Positions 15,583 through 24,377 of a stretch of 56,279 bases of DNA are shown here, one piece after another; position 1 is the first letter of the stretch, and each line of letters starts with the position of its first letter. This DNA is from Chloroflexota bacterium (GTDB lineage Bacteria; Chloroflexota; Dehalococcoidia; JACPQD01). The stretch covers positions 1-56,279 of the forward strand of contig JACPQD010000107.1 in NCBI GenBank assembly GCA_016190665.1. Reading direction: 5' to 3'. The notes below the pieces were generated by a model. It saw nothing but the letters and a program-made list of their open reading frames with translations. It did no database searches and was not told the origin of the DNA. The position numbers and the translations under genes were made by a program.

Positions 15583-16146
15583 TTACTTGTCTTCACTCTG
15601 CCGGAAGATTTCCCTCACCTGCTTTCCAGCGCGAAGCCGACCGGGCAGGACCCTCAGCTTGCCTCGCTTCAACAGCGCAAGGCCCAGTCCTGCCTGTTTG
15701 AGGAGGCCGCCGATGCCCCCGCTCTTGAGCGCATAAAGCGTGGCCATCTCCGCTTCGCTCACTCTCCCGTGTCTCCTGACCGAGGAAAGAAAAGTGCGAT
15801 GGAAGAGGGGAACGGTCTCCTGGGAAGGCGGCACGCCCTCCCGCTGGGAGATCTGTCTCAGGGTATCCATGAGGTGGGCGATCTCGATGCCGTTGGGGCA
15901 CCGCGTGGTGCAGGTCTGGCAACAAGCGCAGACCCAGATAGTATCGCTTTTCAGCACCTCGTCCTTAAGGCCCAGATGGACGGAACGCACGAGCTTGTGG
16001 GGTGGAATATCCATGGCGAAGGTCACCGGACACCCGTTGGTGCACCTCTCGCACTGAAAACAGGAAGACACCCTTATCCCGCTCGCCTCTTCCACCTGCT
16101 TGCGGAAGGACGCGCTGGGGACTATCGTTTCGGGCAAGACCGTCAT
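15583..16146 (-). CDS. hdrC: Heterodisulfide reductase subunit C (two 4Fe-4S ferredoxin)
   Basis: 187 residues. Two cubane 4Fe-4S motifs: CFQCERCTNGCP (C29, C32, C35, C39) and CACCQTCTTRCP (C73, C76, C79, C83). HdrC passes electrons between HdrA and HdrB. The start chosen is the ATG at 16146, behind AGGTAGGAAC; the frame continues to 16218 without family similarity. It is the first gene of the long redox operon. Confidence 0.94.
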   Translation of the reverse strand: MTVLPETIVPSASFRKQVEEASGIRVSSCFQCERCTNGCPVTFAMDIPPHKLVRSVHLGLKDEVLKSDTIWVCACCQTCTTRCPNGIEIAHLMDTLRQISQREGVPPSQETVPLFHRTFLSSVRRHGRVSEAEMATLYALKSGGIGGLLKQAGLGLALLKRGKLRVLPGRLRAGKQVREIFRQSEDK

Positions 16147-16509
16147 TGTTCCTACCTCTTCTTCTGACACTCTTTCTGTCATGCGGCAGCTCGCTGGCCC
16201 CAGGGATCTCGTCCTCAAATACCATCAAATTGGGGAGGCGCCGCGGGACAGCGTTGGGGCGATTCAATGTCCACGGAGTATGCCGAGGCACTGCGAAAGC
16301 GGATGTGGAAGCGCATCAGGATAGACGCACGCACGACAGGCTGCACGTGGGGCTGAAACACACATCTCATGACCGATTACCGCTAAACATTATAGGCCAA
16401 ATGCCTGAAGCTGTCCATAACAAAAGTCCGGCGGTTACTTAAGAACGGGAGGCTGGTAGAATAACCGTAATCACTGAAGTCTTCAAACGGAGAGGACGGG
16501 AGAGCTGAC
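16147..16509. other. Divergent intergenic region with the hdr operon leader
   Basis: It contains the hdr promoter (annotated) and a 5' leader of about 235 nt for hdrC with no recognised riboswitch. On the plus side a weak TAGAAT (16457-16462) might serve the DUF2283 gene. No gene seen. Confidence 0.5.
16389..16417 (-). promoter_or_regulatory. Predicted sigma70-type promoter of the hdr/mvhD/met operon
   Basis: Minus strand: -35 TGGACA (16412-16417), a 17-nt spacer and a perfect -10 TATAAT (16389-16394). The start site would be near 16382, giving a leader of about 235 nt before hdrC. No second comparable promoter was seen between the downstream genes. Confidence 0.7.
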
Positions 16510-16728
16510 GTGAGAATCGAATACGGCAGAGAGGCGGACGCGCTCTATATCCATCTGCTTGAAGTGAGGGTAAGCGACAACATCGACGTAGAGGACGGTG
16601 TAACTGTAGACCTCGATGCTGAGGGTCAGATTCTGGGCATCGAGATCCTGGACGCGAGTTTCAGACTGAAGCCCGAGGAGTTGAACCGGGTTCCTCTGGA
16701 GAACCTACGATTGCCATTTCGGAGTTAG
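16510..16728 (+). CDS. DUF2283 domain protein
   Basis: 72 residues, essentially one DUF2283 domain: RIEYGREADALYIHLLE, then DGVTVDLDAEGQILGIEIL and a hydrophobic end. The function of the family is unknown; such small proteins are often found near toxin-antitoxin-like genes, but no partner is adjacent here. The GTG start at 16510 has GGGAGAG upstream. Confidence 0.85.
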   Translation: MRIEYGREADALYIHLLEVRVSDNIDVEDGVTVDLDAEGQILGIEILDASFRLKPEELNRVPLENLRLPFRS

Positions 16729-16773
16729 CGCAACGGGTGGGGTCTGCCGTCACTAACGTCTCAGATCCAACTG

Positions 16774-17382
16774 TTATGGTCCGGCGAAGGCCCAATTCGC
16801 ACTTTGAACCAGCAGGTTAAACAACGCGCTCCCGCCCGAAGCCTGGGACATTCTATACCAACCGAAGTAGACGAGAGGACGCGTCTTGTGCGCCAGCAAG
16901 ACCGCGCGGTTTGCCAGCGTCGTAATCAGGATATCCACGTGGTGGTTGTGGGCCGATATCGAATCAACCCACACCGGGTTTCCGATGTCGAGCGAGCCGA
17001 GGGACACCCCTGCTCCGGAAGTGATGGGGTGAGTATTGTTGACAACGTTGAAGTCGTCCTCGGAGATGTGTTCTTGCAGGCTTTCACCCAGACCGAGATC
17101 ATCGGCATAACCGGCATTGGCACAGATGACCGGTCGGCCGGCACGAATTAGTTCGCGCAGATTCCAGAAGCCGTAGAAACCACAGATTACGATACCATCG
17201 TACCGCTCCCAGTCTCTCTCCTGCTTGAAGTTGCTGGTATTGGGCTCATTGAAAACCCACTGATGGACAAGCTCGGCAGCGTAGCCATTGCGGTTGAGCG
17301 TGTCCCGGAAGACAACCGCATCCTGCGTCATAGATGACGATGGCGTAAGGTTGTACGATACGACTGCGATGTCCTTTGGCAT
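16774..17382 (-). CDS. Hypothetical protein, possible class I amidotransferase-like/ThuA-like fold
   Basis: 202 residues, soluble, no signal peptide. The pattern IAVVSYNLTPSSSMTQDAVVFRDTLNRNGY, then YDGIVICGFYGFWNLRELIRAGRPVICANAG and late PLVYFGWYRMSQ resembles a Rossmann/flavodoxin-like amidotransferase fold, with a strand-turn at the usual nucleophile position but no catalytic Cys there. The family is not firmly recognised. The ATG at 17382 has AAGGAGG six bases upstream. The gene starts 45 bp after the subtilisin/VWA gene and is probably co-transcribed with it. Confidence 0.6.
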   Translation of the reverse strand: MPKDIAVVSYNLTPSSSMTQDAVVFRDTLNRNGYAAELVHQWVFNEPNTSNFKQERDWERYDGIVICGFYGFWNLRELIRAGRPVICANAGYADDLGLGESLQEHISEDDFNVVNNTHPITSGAGVSLGSLDIGNPVWVDSISAHNHHVDILITTLANRAVLLAHKTRPLVYFGWYRMSQASGGSALFNLLVQSANWAFAGP

Positions 17383-17427
17383 TCCATCCTCCTTCGGGTA
17401 TTCGTTGGGGGCAGCACCTTGGTCCAA

Positions 17428-20400
17428 CTATCTGAGTTTGAGTCGTTCCGTTCGTGTCCTGGATGCATTGCCCCGCGTCGCCTTCGCCGTCACTTCCACC
17501 ACGCCCTTCGCGCCTGCCACCGTCACGAGATAAGCACCCAGGTGTTTCGAGTAGGAGACATCCTCAAGGGCAAGGCGCTTGCCGTCTGGGAAGACAATGG
17601 TAACCGCCACGGCCGTACCTTCACGGGGCGTCGAAGGCGTGCCGTCGGCATCCATAACGATCATCCCTATTACATTGCGGTCCTTCGTCATGGGTTGGAA
17701 GCGAATGGTCCCCGGCTTTCGAACCGTCTGGGGGACTAGGAATATGTCCTTTATCTCGAAGTCCATTTCGGGCTGTGCCGCAGGAGCTATGTTAACTCCT
17801 ACCGTCGCCTTACGCGTGAAGGTCGTCTGCGGATCTCTCCCCACGACACCGCGGGCAGCTACCCGGATGGTATAGACCTCTGGGGCGATTGACCGTGGAA
17901 GGCTTGAGGCATAAACGCCGGCCTGGATAGCCGCACGGAGCGAAATTTCCTCCGTCCTCGTCGTAAAAACAGGGGACTTCCCCTGCTCGGTCAACAGTCG
18001 GTCCAGCACGGCGAGGCGGGCGCGCGCCGGATCGTCCCCGACCGTCGCCTTTTCGTCCAGCTTGATCTGGTCCAAGTCCCCGGCGTAGCGCTTCAGGAGT
18101 TCGTCGATCGATGCGGACAGCCGGACAATTTGAGCGCGTACCACGGCGGTTGAGATCGGCCTCCCGTTTTGTCTCAGCTGCACGTTGAGGGAGAGATCCT
18201 CCCCCACGAGCGGCTTACCGACGATCCTCACTTCCATGTCAATGCTGGAGTCGCTCAGAACAACCACCGTATAGCGGGTTTTCCCCTCTTGTTCCGTGCT
18301 GCGCTTCTGAACATTCGTGACGCGTAGACGCCAGGTCCCGGGAACGGGCAGGGTAACCCGATAAAACCGATAGCCATCCCCTTCTCGATAGATCGCCTTG
18401 CGCGTGTCTGGCCGTATCAACCGTCCGCGAGGATCGATGAGTACGAGCTGTAAGTTATCATCGTCCTCGTCGGAAGAGACACCGAAGAAAGCCTCGGTTG
18501 AGGAGTCGTCGAGCTCGGCGGAATGCTCTTTGGTCTCTCCGGGCCCCGCTTCATCGCTGTCGAGTTCAACAATCGCATCCCCCGAGGCGAGGGCCTGGAT
18601 GTTGTAGTAGATCTCGTGAAGCTTGTGGAGGTCGCTATACCCTAAGACTTGATAGAACGACCCTGACGTTGCAGCGGCAAGGGCTTCCAGCCGGTCCGTG
18701 TCTGCTGTCTCCCCCAGGGCGATGGTGTAGATGACTGTGCCTGTGGCGACGAAGGCCGCATCCACTACCGGGGCGCTCCCGTCCGGAGGATCAATCTCGT
18801 AGGGGGGCGTGTTGCTGAAACCATCCGACAGCACGACGATGGCGTGAGGCAGGCCGTCTTCGGTGAATTGGGCTTGTGCCAGCGCCACCCCTGCCCCGAT
18901 AGACGTGGTGCCCCCGCTGGACAGCGGGTCGATGGTTCCCTTGACATCCTCCTTATCGTCGTAGGATGAGATGGGTATCAGGTCGTGATCGAGGCTGGCG
19001 GCCTCGTTAAAGGAAACGACACCGGTCTTGTCGTTGATTTGTAAGACATCCACTATCTCTTTAGCCCGCAGCTTGGCTGGCTCAATGTAGCCGTAATAGC
19101 CCATGCTCCCGCTGCGGTCAATGACCTGCATCAGGGAGACGGGTTGCTTCGAGTAGCCCGTGCCATTGCTGACCACTAGCGCAAAGTCTTGTACAGGGAC
19201 ATCCGAAGCCAGATCTGCCCGTGGAGAAGGATCAAGCCCCACGCTTACACTCAGGGCAATAACCTGGATGGCGTGTTGGCCAAGCTCAGGTGTCGGAATG
19301 ATCACCTGTTGCACATTGTTCTGCACTCCGTTGACCCCAACATCGGCATATGGGTTCAAGGTCCCATCGTCGTTGTAGTCCCCGTCGTATGTGGTACCCA
19401 AAGGGTCCTCGACCCTGAGGTACAGCTCATTAATGACTCCGGCCCCGGGCGCATCAGTCCATACAAGGGTCACCTTGAGTGGTTGGCTGTTGTCGCTGAC
19501 GTGGACGTGAAAGGTACGCTCTTCTCCTGTCTGGAGAGCATATTCAGGGAAATCAGAGAACTGGGCCTGACCCGTGGCGGCCGGGAAAAGCGAGGTATTG
19601 ATATTCACTCGCCCCCAACCTTCGTTGGGATTGGGCATAGTACCTGCTTCGCTGGGTGCATACTGCCCGGTAATATCCGTTGCGCCGTTGATAATGAGGG
19701 CCTTGAGCAGAGCGGCGCTAGGGCGAGGATGATCATCCGTCCGCTCATGGCCTCTCTGCTGGATGAGATACTGACGGGCTAACGCTACGCTCCCAGTCAC
19801 AAGCGGAGTAGACATGCTGGTGCCAGTCATCCAGAGATAGGTTGGATTCAGCGGGTCTGCGCCATCCATCTCCTCGCCTTCCGGTGGCGGGTCTCCAGCG
19901 GCGCTGGACCGCGTCGAAAGAACGTTCGTTGCAGGAGCGATCACATCGGGCTTGATCCGACCGTCGTCCGAGGGTCCCCGCGAGGAATGGTAGAATATAC
20001 CTTGGGGGTTGTCCGAAAAATGGTCGGAGGCGATTGGGTCTATGAGTGCTTCGCTAGTGTAGTAGTCCCCATAGGTGGTATCCCGGCCCGGAGTCGGCGA
20101 CGAACCGGAGGGCCTGTTGTTCTCGGACCCGCCCACGCAAAGACAGTTTTTCGCCGCACCTGTGCTGCGGAGAGAATCCAGGTTGGCAACACCGTCAGGT
20201 TCCGAGTCCCGTCCGGAGTTCCCCGCAGAGAACATGGGAAGAAAGTCCCGGTGATCCCACACGTACTGGTCAATCGCCTCTGCATAGGCCTCGTAAGAGC
20301 TATCGCTATTTTTCCCCCAGCTATTGTTCTGAATTCTGGCATCCCGACTGTGGGCCTCCTCAAAAGCGTCAACCATATCATCTGAGCTCGCCATAGAATC

Positions 20401-21456
20401 GGGCTTGGCGAGCATTACGATCCTGGCCTCGGGAGCCACCCCGGCGTAGACGCCGCCTGACGCCGTGCCGTTTCCCAGGACCGTGCCGCATACATGCGTT
20501 CCGTGCGCCTCGCCGTCGATGGCATCAGCACGGCCGGTCAGGGGGACAAGGGCCTCGATCCGTCCCTGGAAATCCACGTGCATCGTAGCATCGTCGACGC
20601 CGGTATCCAGCCCGGTGTCCATCACCGCCACGATCTGCCCTTCGCCATCCAGCTCATGCGAAGCTCTCACGTCGGCAACCTGCAGAATGCCCGCCGAAAG
20701 ATCGTTATCGTACTCATCCGGCATATGCCGATCTATGCGCTTGACGCCTTCGATAGCGGCTAACCGGGCGACGGCGTCTGGCGCGACACGAACTCGTAGT
20801 TGAGTGCGACTCCTGTGGGTGACGACCCCGCCAAGCCTCTCCACAGCCGCGATCGCGGTAGCTGGGTCCTCGCCTTTGAAAAATGTCACCTCAACCTCGC
20901 CGTAGGGTAGCGCGTCAGCGCCAATGGCCTCCGGACGAATGTCCGCCGGCCGCAGATGTCGGGCCGGGTGCCGGAAAAGGTTGGCCCCCAGCTTCAACCC
21001 AGGATGGTAAGGCGCCAACCATGCTACGAACTCAAGTGCCTTCACAGATTCAGCGGCTGCCGAGCTTCCTTTGATCACAAACCCGTAGTTTGGCAAGGCC
21101 GCGACAGTGTCAGCCCCCGCCAACGTGAGGGCGCGCTTCCACTCTGGCTGGAACGGTCCGATGAGCGCGACGACGAAATAGCCTGGTTCGTCGGCGGCTT
21201 TTGGTGTGGCCCGAAGTGTCTCCGGCAGGTCATTCAAAGCATGCTCATCAACTCGAACTCCCCCAACTTTGACGGTACGCTCCCCTAACGGAATAATGGT
21301 AATCTTTCGGTCCCGCAACTGCTGGATCTGCCGGGATGTTGCTTCCACGAGAGCGAACTTGGGGTATTGGGTAACGACGCGGACTCTTCTACTCCTGAGC
21401 TGTGATAGCGTGCCATCCTTGTCATGACGCAAATCAATCAATACTCTTCGGGACAT
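17428..21456 (-). CDS. Large subtilisin (S8)-VWA multidomain protein
   Basis: 1342 residues. Residues about 1-240 are an N-terminal region with two ferredoxin-like, inhibitor-type modules. The S8 peptidase domain follows, with Asp in IVAVMDTGLD (D280), His in EAHGTHVCG (H318), oxyanion Asn in the NNSWG/SAGNSG region and Ser in MTGTSMSTP (S547). A beta-rich domain comes next (about 640-770), then a VWA domain with an intact MIDAS start DRSGS (D780, S782, S784), SSGGTTSIG and VVLSDGF. The C-terminal 350 residues look like beta-sandwich modules. No signal peptide or transmembrane segment is visible, which is odd for a subtilase of this build. The ATG at 21456 has AAGGAGG upstream. Role unknown; the protease and metal-dependent adhesion domains suggest regulated processing of a bound partner. 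Confidence 0.88.
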   Translation of the reverse strand: MSRRVLIDLRHDKDGTLSQLRSRRVRVVTQYPKFALVEATSRQIQQLRDRKITIIPLGERTVKVGGVRVDEHALNDLPETLRATPKAADEPGYFVVALIGPFQPEWKRALTLAGADTVAALPNYGFVIKGSSAAAESVKALEFVAWLAPYHPGLKLGANLFRHPARHLRPADIRPEAIGADALPYGEVEVTFFKGEDPATAIAAVERLGGVVTHRSRTQLRVRVAPDAVARLAAIEGVKRIDRHMPDEYDNDLSAGILQVADVRASHELDGEGQIVAVMDTGLDTGVDDATMHVDFQGRIEALVPLTGRADAIDGEAHGTHVCGTVLGNGTASGGVYAGVAPEARIVMLAKPDSMASSDDMVDAFEEAHSRDARIQNNSWGKNSDSSYEAYAEAIDQYVWDHRDFLPMFSAGNSGRDSEPDGVANLDSLRSTGAAKNCLCVGGSENNRPSGSSPTPGRDTTYGDYYTSEALIDPIASDHFSDNPQGIFYHSSRGPSDDGRIKPDVIAPATNVLSTRSSAAGDPPPEGEEMDGADPLNPTYLWMTGTSMSTPLVTGSVALARQYLIQQRGHERTDDHPRPSAALLKALIINGATDITGQYAPSEAGTMPNPNEGWGRVNINTSLFPAATGQAQFSDFPEYALQTGEERTFHVHVSDNSQPLKVTLVWTDAPGAGVINELYLRVEDPLGTTYDGDYNDDGTLNPYADVGVNGVQNNVQQVIIPTPELGQHAIQVIALSVSVGLDPSPRADLASDVPVQDFALVVSNGTGYSKQPVSLMQVIDRSGSMGYYGYIEPAKLRAKEIVDVLQINDKTGVVSFNEAASLDHDLIPISSYDDKEDVKGTIDPLSSGGTTSIGAGVALAQAQFTEDGLPHAIVVLSDGFSNTPPYEIDPPDGSAPVVDAAFVATGTVIYTIALGETADTDRLEALAAATSGSFYQVLGYSDLHKLHEIYYNIQALASGDAIVELDSDEAGPGETKEHSAELDDSSTEAFFGVSSDEDDDNLQLVLIDPRGRLIRPDTRKAIYREGDGYRFYRVTLPVPGTWRLRVTNVQKRSTEQEGKTRYTVVVLSDSSIDMEVRIVGKPLVGEDLSLNVQLRQNGRPISTAVVRAQIVRLSASIDELLKRYAGDLDQIKLDEKATVGDDPARARLAVLDRLLTEQGKSPVFTTRTEEISLRAAIQAGVYASSLPRSIAPEVYTIRVAARGVVGRDPQTTFTRKATVGVNIAPAAQPEMDFEIKDIFLVPQTVRKPGTIRFQPMTKDRNVIGMIVMDADGTPSTPREGTAVAVTIVFPDGKRLALEDVSYSKHLGAYLVTVAGAKGVVEVTAKATRGNASRTRTERLKLR

Positions 21457-21496
21457 CTTTGCGCCTCCTTACCGGATTTCGTATACTCACCACCAC

Positions 21497-21525
21497 ATAG
21501 TACATGGGCAGAATTATGCTGTCAA
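21497..21525 (-). promoter_or_regulatory. Predicted promoter of the subtilisin/VWA gene
   Basis: Minus strand: -35 TTGACA (21520-21525), a 17-nt spacer and -10 TACTAT (21497-21502), placing the start site about 35 nt before the ATG at 21456. Confidence 0.7.
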
Positions 21526-21658
21526 GGATGATTTGCTCGCTCACTCAAGTTCTGCTGAAAAGTGAAGGTAATTCGGCATAGTTCGCCATGCCGCTTCGGG
21601 CGGGCAGTATGGTAGGTCAAGCGAAACACAACCCACTGGACGCGTGGGTTGGGTAACA

Positions 21659-21688
21659 AGACCGCCGCGGTCTAGACCGCGGCGGTCT
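21659..21688. repeat. AGACCG-NNN-CGGTCT double palindrome, copy 1
   Basis: A 30-nt perfect palindrome built as AGACCG-CCG-CGGTCT joined to AGACCG-CGG-CGGTCT, about 30 nt after the stop of the CoA-transferase gene at 21721. A second copy with changed but complementary centres lies upstream of the same gene at 22905-22937. It may act as a terminator-like hairpin. Confidence 0.8.
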
Positions 21689-21720
21689 CGCCGTGGTAAC
21701 GGGCATAGCACGCTATGCCC

Positions 21721-22893
21721 CTACTCGATTATCCCTTTCTCCCGCAGCGACTGTATGGCGGTGCTATCGTACCCCAGCCCCTTGAGGACCTCGTCCGTGT
21801 GCTGTCCGATGCAAGGCGGAGGCGTTTCGATTCTGAAGGGCGTTTTGCTGAGCTTGAAGGGTGGCGCCACATACCTGGCTTTTCCCGCCCCCGGGTGCTC
21901 CACCTCCACTACCATGCGCTCGGTGATATTGGGGTCGGCGAAGACCTCGCCGAAGGAATAGACGGGGGCGCAGGCGATATCGGTGCCGGTGCTGTGGAAA
22001 TAGCTGATCCACTCGTCCCTGGTCCTGGTCTTGAAGATCTTCCGCAGCTCGCGGAAGATTTCGTCCTTCTTCTCGCCTTCGGCCGACTGGTAAGGGATAT
22101 AGTCTTCGCGTCCTAATGCCTTGCACAGGTTCTGCCAGAACCACGGCTCGTTGCAGCCCAGACTGAGCCACTTACCGTCCTTGGCCTCATAGACGTTGTA
22201 GCAGGGCTGGGCGCCGGTGATGGCCCTGCCGCCGCGCGTGGGCGGCGGGTCGCCGTGAAAGAGGCCGTCGGCCACATTGACGTGCCAGGCGACCATCCCA
22301 TCCAGGTAGGAGATGTCTACAAACTGGCCCTGCCCCGTTTTCTCACGGGCGATGATGGCGGTGAGGATGCCCAGGGCGCCGTGGACGGAGGCGGCCATGT
22401 CCGCCATGTTCATGCCCGGGATGATGGGCGGGCCGTCAGCGTGGCCGGTAAGGTCGACGATGCCCGCGTAGGACATGTAGTTGATGTCATGGCCCACGTA
22501 GCCCTTGTAGGCGCCCTCCTGGCCGTACCCCGACAAGGCGCAGTACACCAGTCGCGGGTTTATCTTCTCCAGGGCGTCATAGCCGATGCCCAGGCGCTGG
22601 GTGACGCCGGGTCGGAAGCCCTCGATGAGCACATCGGCGCCCTTGATCAGCTTCAGGAAGACCCCCTTGCCCTCGGGCTCACGGAGGTTGAGGGTCATGC
22701 TCCGGTGATTGCGGTTAGAGGCCCTGGGGCGCGCGAAACTCACCGCTGATCCCGAAGCTCGTTGCGCTGCGTAGCCCGGCTGCTCAATATTGAGTACATC
22801 GGCGCCGTAGTCGGAGAGCTGCATGGCGCAGTAGTGCCCCGGCCCGGTGCGCGAGAGGTGAATTACCTTTATGCTTTCCAATGCTTTTGTCAT
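21721..22893 (-). CDS. Type III (CaiB/BaiF family) CoA-transferase
   Basis: 390 residues. Type III transferases move CoA between carboxylic acids through an Asp-bound anhydride. Family features: N-terminal GADVLNIEQPG, RNHRSMTLNL, DVLIEGFRPGVTQRLGIGYDAL, NPRLVYCALSGYGQEGAYKGYVGHDINY, and the catalytic Asp in GMNMADMAAS (D165). C-terminal parts GKWLSLGCNEPWFW and TRDEWISYF are also typical. Substrate not predictable from sequence. The start at 22893 has GGGAGAG upstream. It follows a paralogous CoA-transferase by 75 bp, probably in one transcript. Confidence 0.93.
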   Translation of the reverse strand: MTKALESIKVIHLSRTGPGHYCAMQLSDYGADVLNIEQPGYAAQRASGSAVSFARPRASNRNHRSMTLNLREPEGKGVFLKLIKGADVLIEGFRPGVTQRLGIGYDALEKINPRLVYCALSGYGQEGAYKGYVGHDINYMSYAGIVDLTGHADGPPIIPGMNMADMAASVHGALGILTAIIAREKTGQGQFVDISYLDGMVAWHVNVADGLFHGDPPPTRGGRAITGAQPCYNVYEAKDGKWLSLGCNEPWFWQNLCKALGREDYIPYQSAEGEKKDEIFRELRKIFKTRTRDEWISYFHSTGTDIACAPVYSFGEVFADPNITERMVVEVEHPGAGKARYVAPPFKLSKTPFRIETPPPCIGQHTDEVLKGLGYDSTAIQSLREKGIIE

Positions 22894-22904
22894 TTCTCTC
22901 CCTC

Positions 22905-22937
22905 AGACCGACTCGGTCTTGGAGACCGAGTCGGTCT
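22905..22937. repeat. AGACCG-NNN-CGGTCT double palindrome, copy 2
   Basis: AGACCG-ACT-CGGTCT, a TGG loop, then AGACCG-AGT-CGGTCT, lying between the two CoA-transferase genes. Relative to copy 1 the central triplets changed from CCG/CGG to ACT/AGT on both arms, so pairing is kept. Confidence 0.8.
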
Positions 22938-22967
22938 CGTCGCAAGTTCTCACTGTTACACTTCCTG

Positions 22968-24176
22968 CTATTCTATCGCTCCAGCCTTCCTGAGCTGCTC
23001 GATCTCCTCCGGTGACTCGCCGAGCTCGCGGAGGATTTCCTCCGTATGCTGTCCACGTACGGGACCCACGCTCCTGATCTTGCCTGGGGTCTCCGAAAGC
23101 TTGATCGAGATACCCATCTGCTTAACTTTGCCCAGCGCAGGGTGATCTATCTCCGCCAGCATCTGGCGGTGGCGGACCTGCGGGTCCTCGAAGACCTCGT
23201 CGAAGGAATAAACAGGGGCGCCAGCGATATCCAGGCCGCTGTCTTTGAAAGCCTTGATCCATTCGTCCCTCGTCCTGGTCTTGAAGGCCTGGCTGAGCGT
23301 AGCGAAGACCTCTTCCGTTTCCTGGTCTTTGGCGAACTGCTTGGAGCCCAGCTCTTCGTGTCCTATGGCCTTGCAGAGGTTCTCCCAGAACCAGGGCTCG
23401 TTGCAGCCTATGCTGACGTACTTTCCGTCTTTGGTCTCGTAGACATTATAGTAGGGCAAGGCGCCGTTGAAGCGTGTCTCGCTGGGCTTGGGGACAACGC
23501 CGGTGTAGAAGTAGCGAGTCGCTTCGTGGGTGAGGAGAGAGAGGACGCCATCGGTCATAGAGATGTCCACGTACTGGCCCTTCCCGGTCTTCACGCGGGC
23601 CAGGAGGGCCGCCATGATGCCCAGGGCCGCGTGCATCCCGCCGCCGGCGTAGTCGGCGAGCAAGTTGCCCGGGATGGAGGGCTTCCCGCTCCGGGGCCCG
23701 ATCATGCCCAACGCACCAGCGATGGAGATATAGTTTATGTCGTGGCCCACCAGCAGACGATAAGGCCCATCTTGACCGAACCCGGAGAGCGAGCAGTACA
23801 CGAGGCGCGGGTTAATGCTGCTGAGCGCGCCATAGTCAGCCCCGAGGCGTGCCGCGACGCCAGGGCGAAAGCCTTCCAGAAAGACATCGGACCTCTCGAC
23901 CAGCTTGTAGAGTATGCCGCGGGCCTCTTCCGACTTCAGGTTGAGGACCAGGCTGCGTTTGTTGCGGCTGTGGGCATCGAAAGCGGCCTCCCGAAGCTCT
24001 TTCTCCAGAGGCGGAGGGCCGAGGCTCGCCCTCTCCATGACCGCCCGGCGTCCACCTCCGGGCTCCTCAATCTTTATGACGTCGGCTCCCAGGTCCCCAA
24101 GGATCATGGTGCAGTAAGGCCCGGGCGCTAGCCTCGTCATGTCCAGGACCTTGATATCTTCCAGCGCAAACGTCAT
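22968..24176 (-). CDS. Type III (CaiB/BaiF family) CoA-transferase
   Basis: 402 residues, paralogous to the next gene. Conserved segments: GADVIKIEEPGGG, RNKRSLVLNLKSEEA, DVFLEGFRPGVAARLGADY, NPRLVYCSLSGFGQDGPYR, and the catalytic Asp in GNLLADYAGGG (D175). The start at 24176 has GGAGGAAAGG upstream and its promoter overlaps that of the divergent cobO. Context with an acyl-CoA mutase suggests activation of organic acids as CoA thioesters; the two paralogs could also form a heteromer. Confidence 0.93.
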   Translation of the reverse strand: MTFALEDIKVLDMTRLAPGPYCTMILGDLGADVIKIEEPGGGRRAVMERASLGPPPLEKELREAAFDAHSRNKRSLVLNLKSEEARGILYKLVERSDVFLEGFRPGVAARLGADYGALSSINPRLVYCSLSGFGQDGPYRLLVGHDINYISIAGALGMIGPRSGKPSIPGNLLADYAGGGMHAALGIMAALLARVKTGKGQYVDISMTDGVLSLLTHEATRYFYTGVVPKPSETRFNGALPYYNVYETKDGKYVSIGCNEPWFWENLCKAIGHEELGSKQFAKDQETEEVFATLSQAFKTRTRDEWIKAFKDSGLDIAGAPVYSFDEVFEDPQVRHRQMLAEIDHPALGKVKQMGISIKLSETPGKIRSVGPVRGQHTEEILRELGESPEEIEQLRKAGAIE

Positions 24177-24216
24177 CGCCCTTTCCTCCGTTCAACACAA
24201 CGCGCAGAATCAATGA

Positions 24217-24246
24217 ATTATACCGTGTCGCGGTTTGCCTTGACAA
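24217..24246 (-). promoter_or_regulatory. Predicted promoter of the CoA-transferase operon
   Basis: Minus strand: -35 TTGTCA (24241-24246), an 18-nt spacer and a perfect -10 TATAAT (24217-24222). The -35 overlaps, base for base, the -35 of the divergent cobO promoter. Confidence 0.65.
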
Positions 24247-24268
24247 GGAATATCCCCCTTGTTAAACT
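24240..24268 (+). promoter_or_regulatory. Predicted promoter of cobO/acyl-CoA mutase
   Basis: Plus strand: -35 TTGACA (24240-24245), a 17-nt spacer and -10 TAAACT (24263-24268). The start site would be near 24276, giving a leader of about 100 nt. Confidence 0.6.
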
Positions 24269-24377
24269 GAGATTAAGATACGCGTTCTCCCTGTTCCTCA
24301 TAGCAAAAACCCCCTAATAACGCTCCAGAAGGTCGGCCCAGGCAGGGGGAAATCCGTCTCATGAGAGACACAGCAAA

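Noticed and set aside
16147..16388. Riboswitch in the long hdrC leader
   Set aside because: No known riboswitch core could be recognised by eye; the long leader is noted but not assigned.
24269..24377. Cobalamin riboswitch upstream of cobO
   Set aside because: The leader is only about 100 nt and lacks a recognisable B12 box or the multi-helix arrangement.
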